DNA from: Nannocystis exedens
Lineage (GTDB): Bacteria > Myxococcota_A > Polyangia > Polyangiales > Polyangiaceae
Direction of reading: 5' to 3'
Length of the DNA: 64,000 nucleotides
Assembly (NCBI GenBank): GCA_945861885.1
Contig: CAMAVR010000007.1
Location: 23,964-87,963 of the forward strand
Shown here: positions 43,113-51,184 of the stretch, one piece after another
How the letters are laid out: the number at the start of each line of letters is the position of its first letter
Numbering within the stretch: position 1 is the stretch's first letter
Program-made: the position numbers and the translations under genes
Notes under the pieces: model-generated
Databases searched by the model: none
What the model was told of the DNA's origin: nothing
The model's input: the letters and a program-made list of their open reading frames with translations, nothing else

Positions 43113-43535
43113 GTGAAAACCATCGTTGCTGCTCCGCTCGCCCTCCTAGTGTTCGCATGCTCATCGTCGCCTCCACTGGGGCCGCCCCATTCAAGATCGA
43201 CAACGACAGCGCGCGCTCAAAAAGAAGCGCACGAGCAAGAAGAGACGTATGAATTCGCCGCGACGAGGCCGTCAATCGAGTCGCGACTGCGAACCGAGAT
43301 CGATGAGCTCGACGCACGAATCGCCGCGGCAGCGAAAGAACACACAGGGTCACTCGCGAAAGCCGCGGTCGACGCGAGCGAAGAGGGGGTGGCGATGCTC
43401 AAGAGGGAGCGAGAGGCGCTCCTAAGGGCCTACGCAGCCATGGTGTCCGCGGGGCGCAAAGAGTGGCCAGCCGCGCGTACTCGGGTGAAGAAGGCGCTTG
43501 ATGAGCTGGTAGAGATGCTCGATCGGAAGAAGTGA
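43113..43535 (+). CDS. Small lipoprotein with helical core
   Basis: 140 residues. Lipobox LLVFAC, a Ser/Pro linker, then a charged amphipathic helix (SRLRTEIDELDARIAAAAKE) continuing in heptads as a likely coiled coil. It could be a periplasmic chaperone or a peptidoglycan-tethering lipoprotein; no family recognised. It is separated from the porin gene by 62 bases and converges on the YceI-like gene. The gap to that gene has a CCCCTGCGGGG dyad before a T run, but it is not a textbook terminator. Confidence 0.68.
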   Translation: MKTIVAAPLALLVFACSSSPPLGPPHSRSTTTARAQKEAHEQEETYEFAATRPSIESRLRTEIDELDARIAAAAKEHTGSLAKAAVDASEEGVAMLKREREALLRAYAAMVSAGRKEWPAARTRVKKALDELVEMLDRKK

Positions 43536-43598
43536 CCCCTGCGGGGACCTAGGGTCGGTCTTTTTACGTAAACGACCACCCGATGGGTTGACGCCGTA

Positions 43599-44387
43599 CT
43601 ACGGCAACACCGGGTAAGGCGACGCGTGCAGCGACAGACTGACTTCCGCTGATGTCGAGTCGCCTTCGGCTCCCGTCAGCCCGTGCTCTGGGAGGTTCAC
43701 TTGGAATGGCTCTCGCCCTTCGATATCGATCGCGTAAGGCATTGCGTCGACCGCGGCGCAAGTGTGATACCGAAATGTGATCTCGAGCGGGATGTCTTTG
43801 TTGACGCGCCGCTGATGAAGCAGAAACTCGCCGTGAGCGACTAGCGTAACTACCCGAATGTCGTCCCCCTCGTCGTTCGTGGGGGCGATTTTTTGCACGT
43901 TCGTGGCGCTTGCCTGGTCGATCGACCGAATTGCAAATGCCGCAAATCGAGCCGATTCCCGCTCTCCTAACGGCACTTCGTCGCTTAGCCCCAACCACTT
44001 GCGAACTTGGCTTGTTTGCGCCTGATCTTTTGGCCGTAGACCAAACGAGTGCATATTGAGCGACATCATGTCGACGCGAATCGTCCCTCGCGAATTTGTC
44101 AGATTGCGCAGGTCGACCGTGAACTCGCCGAGCACAACGCTTGCCGCTCCACGAAGACGGATTGGCGTCGCTTCAACTTCGATAAATACGCGATTCCCCT
44201 CGGAATCGAGAACATATCGAGGCAGCGTTGCCACCGCTTCTGGGATCGATGGCTTGAGCATAGTCGCTCGCGGGGCGAGGCGGGTCTCTTGCCTGGGCGC
44301 GTGGCACGCGCTCAAAACGAGCAGCGCTAGCGATGCGAATGCACCAGAGCGCGCGAAACGATCCACGCCATAAAATCTTATGCGCAT
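43599..44387 (-). CDS. YceI-like lipoprotein
   Basis: 262 residues. Lipobox LLVLSAC, then a beta-barrel lipocalin-like domain that resembles YceI: YVLDSEGNRVFIEV, VVLGEFTVDLRNLTNSRGTIRVDMMSL, and a late FRYHTCAAVD strand. YceI-like proteins bind isoprenoid chains in the periplasm. The assignment is moderate because the identifying motifs are short. The ATG at 44387 lies inside the end of the upstream SDR gene (overlap of 10 bases). Longer in-frame extensions upstream are antisense to the SDR gene and are unlikely. Confidence 0.6.
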   Translation of the reverse strand: MRIRFYGVDRFARSGAFASLALLVLSACHAPRQETRLAPRATMLKPSIPEAVATLPRYVLDSEGNRVFIEVEATPIRLRGAASVVLGEFTVDLRNLTNSRGTIRVDMMSLNMHSFGLRPKDQAQTSQVRKWLGLSDEVPLGERESARFAAFAIRSIDQASATNVQKIAPTNDEGDDIRVVTLVAHGEFLLHQRRVNKDIPLEITFRYHTCAAVDAMPYAIDIEGREPFQVNLPEHGLTGAEGDSTSAEVSLSLHASPYPVLP

Positions 44388-45142
44388 GTGACTGTAAGCC
44401 CCCCGTCGATCACCAGCGTCTGGCCTGTCATAAAACTTGATGCGTCGGATGCTAGGTAGACTGCGGCGCCTGCTATTTCTTCTGGGTAGCCGTAGCGCCG
44501 CATCGGTGTTCGCTGCACGAATAGATCGGCTACGGCTTCGTTTTCTACGATCGCTTTTGACAGGCGTGTTGCCACTAGGCCCGGCGCTATCGCGTTGACG
44601 CGGATGTTCTCGCCGGCTAGCTCCGTCGCCAGTGTCTGCGTCATTGAAATGACCGCCGCTTTTGTCATCCCGTAAACGCCTTGCAGCGGCGATGCGCGTA
44701 GCCCCGCGATGCTCGTAATGTTGACGATCGACCCTGGGGCGCGGCGCTCTCGCAAGTGCTTTGAGACGTTTCTGGCAAGCCAAAAATACCCTTTTACGTT
44801 CACTTCGAATGTCTTGTCCCACGCGGGCTCGTCGACATCGACGAACGGGCCTAGGTATGGGTTTGTTGCCGCGTTGTTGATGAGCATGTCGACTTTTCCA
44901 AAGTGCTCGATCGCTCGCCCAACGAGTGATGCGCAGTCGGCCTGCTTGCCTGCATGGGCTACGACTGCGTGAGCGCGATCGCCTAGCGACTCGGCAACGG
45001 CCGACAGTGCTTCGCCCTTGCGGGCGCTGATCACCACGCGAGCACCTTCGGCCACGAGCGCGCGCGCGATCGCCTCGCCAATGCCGCGACTTGCACCGGT
45101 GACAATCGCCACCCGTCCATCAAGACTATTTACGCTGCCCAT
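44378..45142 (-). CDS. Short-chain dehydrogenase/reductase (FabG-like)
   Basis: 254 residues of a classical SDR. The NAD(P)-binding turn is TGASRGIGEAIARAL (15-29), the strand ending NNAATNPY is present, the catalytic serine lies in NITSIAG, and the YxxxK motif is YGMTK. The tail SFMTGQTLVIDGGLTVTC is typical. Such enzymes reduce a ketone or oxidise an alcohol; the substrate is unknown. The gene overlaps the start of the YceI-like gene downstream and lies 58 bases after accA, so it may be part of the same transcript. Confidence 0.9.
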   Translation of the reverse strand: MGSVNSLDGRVAIVTGASRGIGEAIARALVAEGARVVISARKGEALSAVAESLGDRAHAVVAHAGKQADCASLVGRAIEHFGKVDMLINNAATNPYLGPFVDVDEPAWDKTFEVNVKGYFWLARNVSKHLRERRAPGSIVNITSIAGLRASPLQGVYGMTKAAVISMTQTLATELAGENIRVNAIAPGLVATRLSKAIVENEAVADLFVQRTPMRRYGYPEEIAGAAVYLASDASSFMTGQTLVIDGGLTVTCA

Positions 45143-45200
45143 CGCCTATCCTTCCATCGCTCTGCCATCACCGCTGCGCGCCAACCGCGACCACCCGCGC

Positions 45201-46163
45201 CTACTCTTTAACCACGCCGAGCGCGCGAAAGCGCTTGTACCGCTGCTCGACGAGCGCCTCTCCGCTAAGCCCTGCGAGCTTTGCCATCGCTTTGCGAATG
45301 GCCGCCCCCACGAGATCGGCCGCCGCTTTGCGATCGTGATGCGCTCCGCCGACCGGCTCGTCGATCACGGAATCGACAACTTTTAGGCGCAGTAGATCAG
45401 GCGCTGTCATTTTTAAGTGCTGCGCGGCATCGGCGGCGACCCCATTCTCTTTCCACAAAATAGATGCGCACCCTTCCGGAGAAATGACGCTGTACGTCCC
45501 AAATTCGAGCACGTTTACGCAATTGGCGAGCGCCAACGCGAGCGCGCCGCCGCTCCCGCCTTCGCCGATAATTGTGGCGACGATCGGCACCCGCGCGCGC
45601 GCCATTGCCGCGAGGCACGAGCCTATCGCTTCGCTCTGCCCTCGCTCTTCCGCACCGATGCCGGGGTATGCCCCCGACGTATCGATAAACGTAATTATTG
45701 GCAGACCGAATTTATCGGCCATTGCGTAAAGGCGCTCTGCTTTTCGGTACCCTTCGGGATGCGCCATCCCGAAATTGCGCTTCACATTCGCTTTTGTTCC
45801 GCGCCCTTTTTGATGCCCTACGACGACGATACTCGCGCCATCAAACCGCGCTAGACCACCTACAATCGCTGCGTCGTCGCCAAAACGCCGGTCGCCGTGC
45901 AGCTCTTGAAAATCGGTAAAAAGCGTCTCGATGTAATCGAGCGTGTGCGGCCGATTCGGGTGGCGCGAGAGCTGTACTTTTTGCCACGCTGTCAGATCGG
46001 AAAAAATTTCGCGCGCCAAACGCGCCATTTTTTCTTCGAGGCGCTTGAGCTCCGTATCGAACGACCGCCCTTGGCTCGTGAGACGCGTGATTTCGCGCAT
46101 CTCGCGAATGCGGGCCATGAGCTCCACAATCGGCTTTTCAAACGGTAGAACATGGGCTGCCAT
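45201..46163 (-). CDS. accA: Acetyl-CoA carboxylase, carboxyltransferase alpha subunit
   Basis: 320 residues. With AccD it transfers carboxyl from biotin to acetyl-CoA to make malonyl-CoA for fatty-acid synthesis. Signatures: the N-terminal helical segment FEKPIVELMARIREM, HPNRPHTLDYIETLF (carboxyltransferase domain), GMAHPEGYRKAERL, and GEGGSGGALALALANCV. Length is normal. The ATG at 46163 fits the family start. The gene is not beside accD or accBC here, a common arrangement in this lineage. Confidence 0.95.
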   Translation of the reverse strand: MAAHVLPFEKPIVELMARIREMREITRLTSQGRSFDTELKRLEEKMARLAREIFSDLTAWQKVQLSRHPNRPHTLDYIETLFTDFQELHGDRRFGDDAAIVGGLARFDGASIVVVGHQKGRGTKANVKRNFGMAHPEGYRKAERLYAMADKFGLPIITFIDTSGAYPGIGAEERGQSEAIGSCLAAMARARVPIVATIIGEGGSGGALALALANCVNVLEFGTYSVISPEGCASILWKENGVAADAAQHLKMTAPDLLRLKVVDSVIDEPVGGAHHDRKAAADLVGAAIRKAMAKLAGLSGEALVEQRYKRFRALGVVKE

Positions 46164-46226
46164 TGCGGCGCGCAAGTTACCAGAATCGCGACAGCTCGGC
46201 CATCGCAAGGGCGTATTTGCCCGCGC

Positions 46227-47117
46227 CTACGGCATATGCTCTTCTTTTTCGATTACCGCGTTGTACTGCGTCGCGACGAGATTTGCCCACTCGATGAGCC
46301 CTTCCAGGTCGGATGGAATCAGCGGCCGTTCGGCCCTTAGGACGCGCCGTATTTCGAACAGAATGTGCTCTTGCGATGCGAGATAAAAGTGACCCAGCGT
46401 TTTTCGTGCGGCTGGCTCCACTACACTTTTTGACCTTGCGATCACTTGGCGATTGTGAAGCTGCACCGCCGTCAGCACCTCATCCACGTACGCCTCGAAC
46501 CTCTGCCAATTCTCACCGCTTCGGTCCGCGCGGAGCCGCCTCTTGACGCGGTCTGCCACGCCTAGGCGCTCTGGTCCCCCTGGGAGAAAGACGATCGTAG
46601 TCGCTTCAACATTTGAAAACCCAACTGCCAGCAAATCGCGGCGAATTTGGGCCTCTTCAACCAAAAACTCCCCATCTTGATTCAACAGCGCGCGCCCATC
46701 GGCCGTGTACAAAAGAATATTGTCGAGCTCCTGGCGTCGAAACGCCGCGGCTCTGTATGTTGGCACAAACCCCACGGGGACAACGAAAGCTGAAGCTTCT
46801 GGACTTGCAGCCGCTGCCGCCAACGCACCGGCACCGCCGTCAGGATCTTCTTCGCCGTCTTCGTCTTCTTCTGCCACCGCCGCCATCGCCGCGGCCGCAG
46901 TTACTCGCTGCGAAGTGGCTGGAAATTTCCCGACCCTGCGCGCGAAGTCGGGCGGCGAGACGCCCCTAGATGGCGCCCGCTCGTCCCCCCCCCGCCCATT
47001 AATTGGCGCGCCAGATGCCGCGTGGTGCCCCTCTATCCCCCCTACGCTCGGTGGAACTTCAGCGTTGTGCTCGCAACCGACCAACACAATCGAAACTAGT
47101 AGGGCTCTCGAGTTCAT
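46227..47117 (-). CDS. Lipoprotein of unknown function with an acidic linker
   Basis: 296 residues. Lipobox SIVLVGC, then a low-complexity linker with an acidic stretch (EEDEDGEEDPDGG). The C-terminal domain is helical (DVGFSN-type turns, then long amphipathic helices rich in Arg and Glu). No family recognised. The gene is next to two papain-like protease lipoproteins on the same strand, with a nine-base gap, so it is probably expressed with them; a protease inhibitor or partner role would be speculation. It ends 64 bases before the accA start. Confidence 0.65.
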   Translation of the reverse strand: MNSRALLVSIVLVGCEHNAEVPPSVGGIEGHHAASGAPINGRGGDERAPSRGVSPPDFARRVGKFPATSQRVTAAAAMAAVAEEDEDGEEDPDGGAGALAAAAASPEASAFVVPVGFVPTYRAAAFRRQELDNILLYTADGRALLNQDGEFLVEEAQIRRDLLAVGFSNVEATTIVFLPGGPERLGVADRVKRRLRADRSGENWQRFEAYVDEVLTAVQLHNRQVIARSKSVVEPAARKTLGHFYLASQEHILFEIRRVLRAERPLIPSDLEGLIEWANLVATQYNAVIEKEEHMP

Positions 47118-47126
47118 CGGCTCAGC

Positions 47127-48782
47127 TCACTCCCAAAAAACGGTAGACAGACTCATCGAGCTGATGCCAGCTTCATACATCGTCGGCAAGCAATACGTCT
47201 GGGTACCAAGTGGGCTTAGATCGGTGCGGTGAAAATATGACGTGCATCGCCCCCCGGCGTTGATCAATGTTGCGGAAGGACACTTCAGGTTGTCTTCGCA
47301 TACTTCTGGAGTGAAGCCATCTTCCATCGACGGAACGCACACGTTCGTCCCGTCTGGTTCGCATTTCATTGTCCAGTGAAGCGCGGCCCACCCGTATTCT
47401 TGCATCACATCGCCGAAGCTTGTGGTGCAGTCGCTGTCTTGTTTGCACGCTTGCGGGAGAACGCCACTGGCGAGCAAATTTCCGCCGCTCCCCCACTGCG
47501 CGCCCCAGGTGTTGCGGATCGTTAGGTTGATTACTTCGCCGTTCTCATCCGACGATTCTTGCGAGTTGACAACCATTAATGCGTGGTCGACATCGCCGCG
47601 CGCATAACGCATCTCGCACCCAGCCGCGTTTGCTACATTGCCGGCGGCAACGCAAATCATATGGTTGCCGACATCAAAATCGGTCAATTTTAGGCTGTTT
47701 CCGACAAGCATCTCGGTACACTTGCCGGTTAGAGCCCCCGCGTCTTGATGGATCAAGTGGTCGTACGCGACAATCCCGTACGCGTCTTTCGTTGTCAGCC
47801 CGATCCCCATGGGGCTGTCGCCTAAGTCGAGCACGTGCGTCGCCCAGGATGGCGCGGTGACAATCCGTGTCAACTGGGGGCGATCGACATCGTTAGCAAA
47901 CGTCGCGAGCGTGAACGCAGGCGGAACAAAATTGGTTTTGTTTGCCCCAACATCGCAATATTCAAGCCTCGCGGCGGACGTGCATGCCCCTCCCGAACAG
48001 CTCTCCACCGGATAGCCAACATAATACCCGGCATCTTGATGCCCAACGAAATACGCGTTTGGCTCCGGCGCGGCAAATGGCGTGTCGTGCGGCTGCTGGC
48101 AGAAAAACTTGTTCGGCCCCGACTCACGCATCAGCAGCATCGACTGAACAATCTCTTCGAACCAGCCGCCAACGTTGCAAGCGGCGAACTGAAACTGCCA
48201 ACTTGGGGTGCCAACCGTGACGGACGGATTGGTGTAGTTTGCAAAGCTGGTATCCAGTATCGGCGTCGCTTTGACAGCGGTTGCGTTAATCACCACCGGC
48301 GTCACATCGTACCAAACCGGCGCTTGGTGATTTGCGCGAGCATAAAGCGCCGCAAAATACTCCATCCCAACATGCACGTAGCATGTTGAGCATTGGCCTT
48401 GATCGTACGCCGGAGGGAGATACTGCGACCAATCGATCGTACCGCCGTCGGAAGGAGTTTTTGACTCTTGATGAATCGGCATCACACGACCAGCATGATC
48501 GGTGCTCGCCACCGCCCTCCCCCCATCAAACGTGACGGACTGTAAACTCCTCTTGGGCATCCCCTTCGCGTAGACCGATTTTTCCTCGTCGGTCTGCGCC
48601 TCGCAGTTCGGAATCTCCCTGTGCAGCGCTTCTCCGGGCGGCGCTGCGTTCGATGCTGAATCAGGAACGCCGCCATCGCTTGGCGGCTGGCCGCGCGCGC
48701 TCGGTTGGCAGGCGATCAGCGCCAACGACAAGAATGCCGAAAGAGGCCATAGAGCGACTTTAAACGAATAGATTCGGTTCAT
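47127..48782 (-). CDS. Papain-like (C1A) cysteine protease lipoprotein, tandem copy 2
   Basis: 551 residues. Lipobox LIAC, an Asp/Ala/Pro linker, and the papain fold. The oxyanion Gln and nucleophile Cys lie in YDQGQCSTCYVHVGMEYF, the catalytic His in GDVDHALMVVN and the Asn in RNTWGAQWG. The order C-H-N matches active C1A proteases, although the usual GSCWAF is STCYVH. Cys-rich insertions are likely disulphide-bonded. Anchored on the outside, it may digest prey or process surface proteins. Its ATG overlaps the stop of the upstream paralogue (ATGA, 48779-48782), so the pair is translationally coupled. Confidence 0.82.
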   Translation of the reverse strand: MNRIYSFKVALWPLSAFLSLALIACQPSARGQPPSDGGVPDSASNAAPPGEALHREIPNCEAQTDEEKSVYAKGMPKRSLQSVTFDGGRAVASTDHAGRVMPIHQESKTPSDGGTIDWSQYLPPAYDQGQCSTCYVHVGMEYFAALYARANHQAPVWYDVTPVVINATAVKATPILDTSFANYTNPSVTVGTPSWQFQFAACNVGGWFEEIVQSMLLMRESGPNKFFCQQPHDTPFAAPEPNAYFVGHQDAGYYVGYPVESCSGGACTSAARLEYCDVGANKTNFVPPAFTLATFANDVDRPQLTRIVTAPSWATHVLDLGDSPMGIGLTTKDAYGIVAYDHLIHQDAGALTGKCTEMLVGNSLKLTDFDVGNHMICVAAGNVANAAGCEMRYARGDVDHALMVVNSQESSDENGEVINLTIRNTWGAQWGSGGNLLASGVLPQACKQDSDCTTSFGDVMQEYGWAALHWTMKCEPDGTNVCVPSMEDGFTPEVCEDNLKCPSATLINAGGRCTSYFHRTDLSPLGTQTYCLPTMYEAGISSMSLSTVFWE

Positions 48783-50440
48783 TGCCAATAGAAAGTCCCG
48801 AGCGCCATTGCGCTGATACCCGCTTCATGCATCGAGGGCAAACAGTACGTCTGCGGACGGGGCGTGTTGTCGGGGGCATGAAAGTAGTGGGCGCAGCGCC
48901 CTCCCGCGTTGATCTGCTTTGGATCGGCGCACTGCTTGCCGCGATCGGGCTCGCAAGCGTCCGGACTGTAACCCTCCTCCATCGCCGCGACACAAGCAGC
49001 TCCAACGCCAAGCCCGCACTTCATCGTCCAATGAAACTCGGACCAGCCGTACTTTTGCATCTCCGATGCAAAATGCGTCGTGCAATCGCTATCGGCAGTG
49101 CACGCGTACGGCTCTTGCACGCGCCCCTCCAAATTACCCCCCACGCCCCAAGTCGCCCCCCAGCTATTGCGAATTGTCAGATTGATCCCGGCATCGTCGT
49201 CTGCGCGCTCAGCGTTTACCAGCAGAAGCACATGGTCAATGCTCCCTTGATAGTATTGCACCGTGCACCCTGCGCCGCCGTCCCCGTCCTCGATGCAGAT
49301 CACGTGATTCCCCATATCGAAATCGCTTAATTTTAGCGTATCGCCGATGAGCATCTCGCTGCATTTTCCGACCCGCTCGTTCGCGTCTTGTCGGAGCAAC
49401 TTCCTGTACGCCATGATTCCGTAGTCGTCCTGCGCTGACATCTCGATGACGAGCGGGCTCCGATCCATGTCTAGGGCGTAGCTCGCCCACGCTGGAGTAA
49501 TTCGCGTCAGCTGCGGGTCGGTTTGCGGGCTGTTGAAGCTCTCCAATGTGATACCCGATGGGACAACATTGGCAGTGTTTCCCGCTCCAACGTCACAAGC
49601 CGGAAGTTCGTTGGCGGCCACGCAGCTCCCCGCATCACAGCTTGCGAGCGGATACGCCAAAGCGGCGCCGGCATCGGTCGAGCGAATCAAATATGCGTTC
49701 GGCTCGGGTGAAGTGATCGGCGTATCTTGCGACTGCTGACAGAAGAACTTGTTTGGCTTCGCGCTCTGCAAGACAAGGAGACTTCGGACTACATAGTCAA
49801 ATAGTCCGCCCGAGTTGCAAGCACCAACAGCGAACTGGGCGCGAGGCCAACCGGCCAATACGCGCGGATCTGCGTAAGTCGCGTAGTCGGTCTTGAGCGG
49901 CGGAATCCACGAGAACGCGGCGCTGATAATCGGGATGGGGGTAACGTCGTACCAAACGGGAATCTGATCGTTGGCCCGGGCGTAGAGAGCGGCGAAATAC
50001 TCCATTCCGGCATGCGCGTAACATGTGCCACAGACGCCTTGATCGTATGCGGGCGCCAGGTATTGACTCCAATCAACCGGCCCGGCTGTCGACGGAGTTT
50101 TCGTGTTTTGATGAATTCGAATGGGAGCGCCGGAAGGCGTTTTGCTTACAAATGCGACGCCACCATCGTACGCGACCGTTGTGAGGTCGCGTGGCGGCAT
50201 TTTTTTGTCATATTCCGCCAGTTCATCGGCAGTCTGCGGCTCGCAATTTGGCGGCAAGTGGCGCCTTGACCCCGCATCGGTGTCACCGCCGCTGTTCGGC
50301 GGTGGTCTGTCTCCGTCGCCATCGCCATCGCCCGGTTTCCCCGACGCCGCCGTCGGACTTCCCAGTTCGCAACCGATGGCGAGCATCGGCAGCAAAACGG
50401 TCAGTCGACGCAGAACGGCCTGAGAAAAACGCAGTCGCAT
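48779..50440 (-). CDS. Papain-like (C1A) cysteine protease lipoprotein, tandem copy 1
   Basis: 553 residues. Same layout as the downstream paralogue: lipobox LAIGC, a Gly/Asp/Pro linker, YDQGVCGTCYAHAGMEYF with the Gln and nucleophilic Cys, GSIDHVLLLVN with the catalytic His, and RNSWGATWG with the Asn. The VCGTCYAHAG segment is closer to the papain consensus than in copy 2. A long insertion with paired cysteines lies before the His. It is the first gene of the pair. Upstream lies a DUF559 repeat element (50601-51175). Confidence 0.83.
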   Translation of the reverse strand: MRLRFSQAVLRRLTVLLPMLAIGCELGSPTAASGKPGDGDGDGDRPPPNSGGDTDAGSRRHLPPNCEPQTADELAEYDKKMPPRDLTTVAYDGGVAFVSKTPSGAPIRIHQNTKTPSTAGPVDWSQYLAPAYDQGVCGTCYAHAGMEYFAALYARANDQIPVWYDVTPIPIISAAFSWIPPLKTDYATYADPRVLAGWPRAQFAVGACNSGGLFDYVVRSLLVLQSAKPNKFFCQQSQDTPITSPEPNAYLIRSTDAGAALAYPLASCDAGSCVAANELPACDVGAGNTANVVPSGITLESFNSPQTDPQLTRITPAWASYALDMDRSPLVIEMSAQDDYGIMAYRKLLRQDANERVGKCSEMLIGDTLKLSDFDMGNHVICIEDGDGGAGCTVQYYQGSIDHVLLLVNAERADDDAGINLTIRNSWGATWGVGGNLEGRVQEPYACTADSDCTTHFASEMQKYGWSEFHWTMKCGLGVGAACVAAMEEGYSPDACEPDRGKQCADPKQINAGGRCAHYFHAPDNTPRPQTYCLPSMHEAGISAMALGTFYWQ

Positions 50441-50600
50441 AGCGAACGCTCCAGTGCGTGAAAAGTTCCGCCGCAACTGTCTCACGATTTCGCGAAAATC
50501 ACATCAGTGAATGACTGGCTGTCAGGCGACTACGAAATCGCGCCAGTTTCTTTATCTTTCACGAATCCTCTGCCACACCGCCAAGAAGCATAAGAAGCAT

Positions 50601-51175
50601 CCTCTCCCGCTTCGCGGGAGAGGGAAAGCGTGACGAAGTCACGCGAGGGTGAGGGCTCGCGCCCGTCGGTCAAGAACCCGCGTCAATCAAGCTCTAGCCC
50701 AATGCAGCGTCGCACAGATGCAAGCTGCGACAAATGACAAGAACAACGTCCTCTACATCGGCAATCACGTTGGCATTTGCGATACGCAGGATGGTAAGCC
50801 CTTGCCGGCTGAGCCAAAGATCGCGAAATCCATCATGACAAACCGCCCTCCACGATGCATGCGATAAGCCGTCGAGTTCGACCACCAGGCGCGCTTCGTG
50901 GCAGTAGAAATCGCATACGTACACTCCAATGGGATGCTGTCGTCGAAATTTCACCCCGAGCTGACGATTTCGTATCGCTGCCCAAAGAATGCGTTCAGGA
51001 ATCGTCGTTTCCCGACGAAGCCGCCTTGCCCGTTGGATGACGTCCATGACACTTCATCGGACGGGAACCTGTTGCGGTTGCTTGATTTCGATCTTTGTAT
51101 GTCAATTTAAGAACACTGAGCCCTCACCCTCGCGTGACTTCGTCACGCTTTCCCTCTCCCGCGAAGCGGGAGAGG
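50601..51175. mobile_element. DUF559 element, intact copy, with terminal double-hairpin repeats
   Basis: Inverted 56-base ends (50601-50656 and 51120-51175), near-identical to those of the 27108-27500 copy; CAT/ATG extends the match on both sides. Each end folds as two hairpins. The DUF559 gene lies between. The right end is 10 bases from the stop of the zinc-ribbon SDR gene. Two perfect 9-base AAGAAGCAT repeats (50583-50600) abut the left end. The element is 575 bp. Confidence 0.85.
50694..51047 (-). CDS. DUF559 domain endonuclease-like protein
   Basis: 117 residues of the DUF559/very-short-patch-repair-like PD-(D/E)XK group. The N-terminal RRETTIPERILWAAIRNRQL, GVKFRRQHPIG and VCDFYCHEARLVVELDG (acidic and Cys/His residues of the nuclease core) match the family. 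VVLVICRSLHLC forms the end. The family has a restriction-endonuclease-like fold, but its role is unknown. It is wholly enclosed by the element's terminal repeats and is the intact counterpart of the relic at 27201-27395. Start is the ATG at 51047. Confidence 0.85.
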   Translation of the reverse strand: MDVIQRARRLRRETTIPERILWAAIRNRQLGVKFRRQHPIGVYVCDFYCHEARLVVELDGLSHASWRAVCHDGFRDLWLSRQGLTILRIANANVIADVEDVVLVICRSLHLCDAALG

Positions 51176-51184
51176 ATGGTCCGG

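Noticed and set aside
43536-43598. Possible terminator between the small lipoprotein and the YceI-like gene
   Set aside because: The CCCC/GGGG stem is short and the T run is not directly after it.
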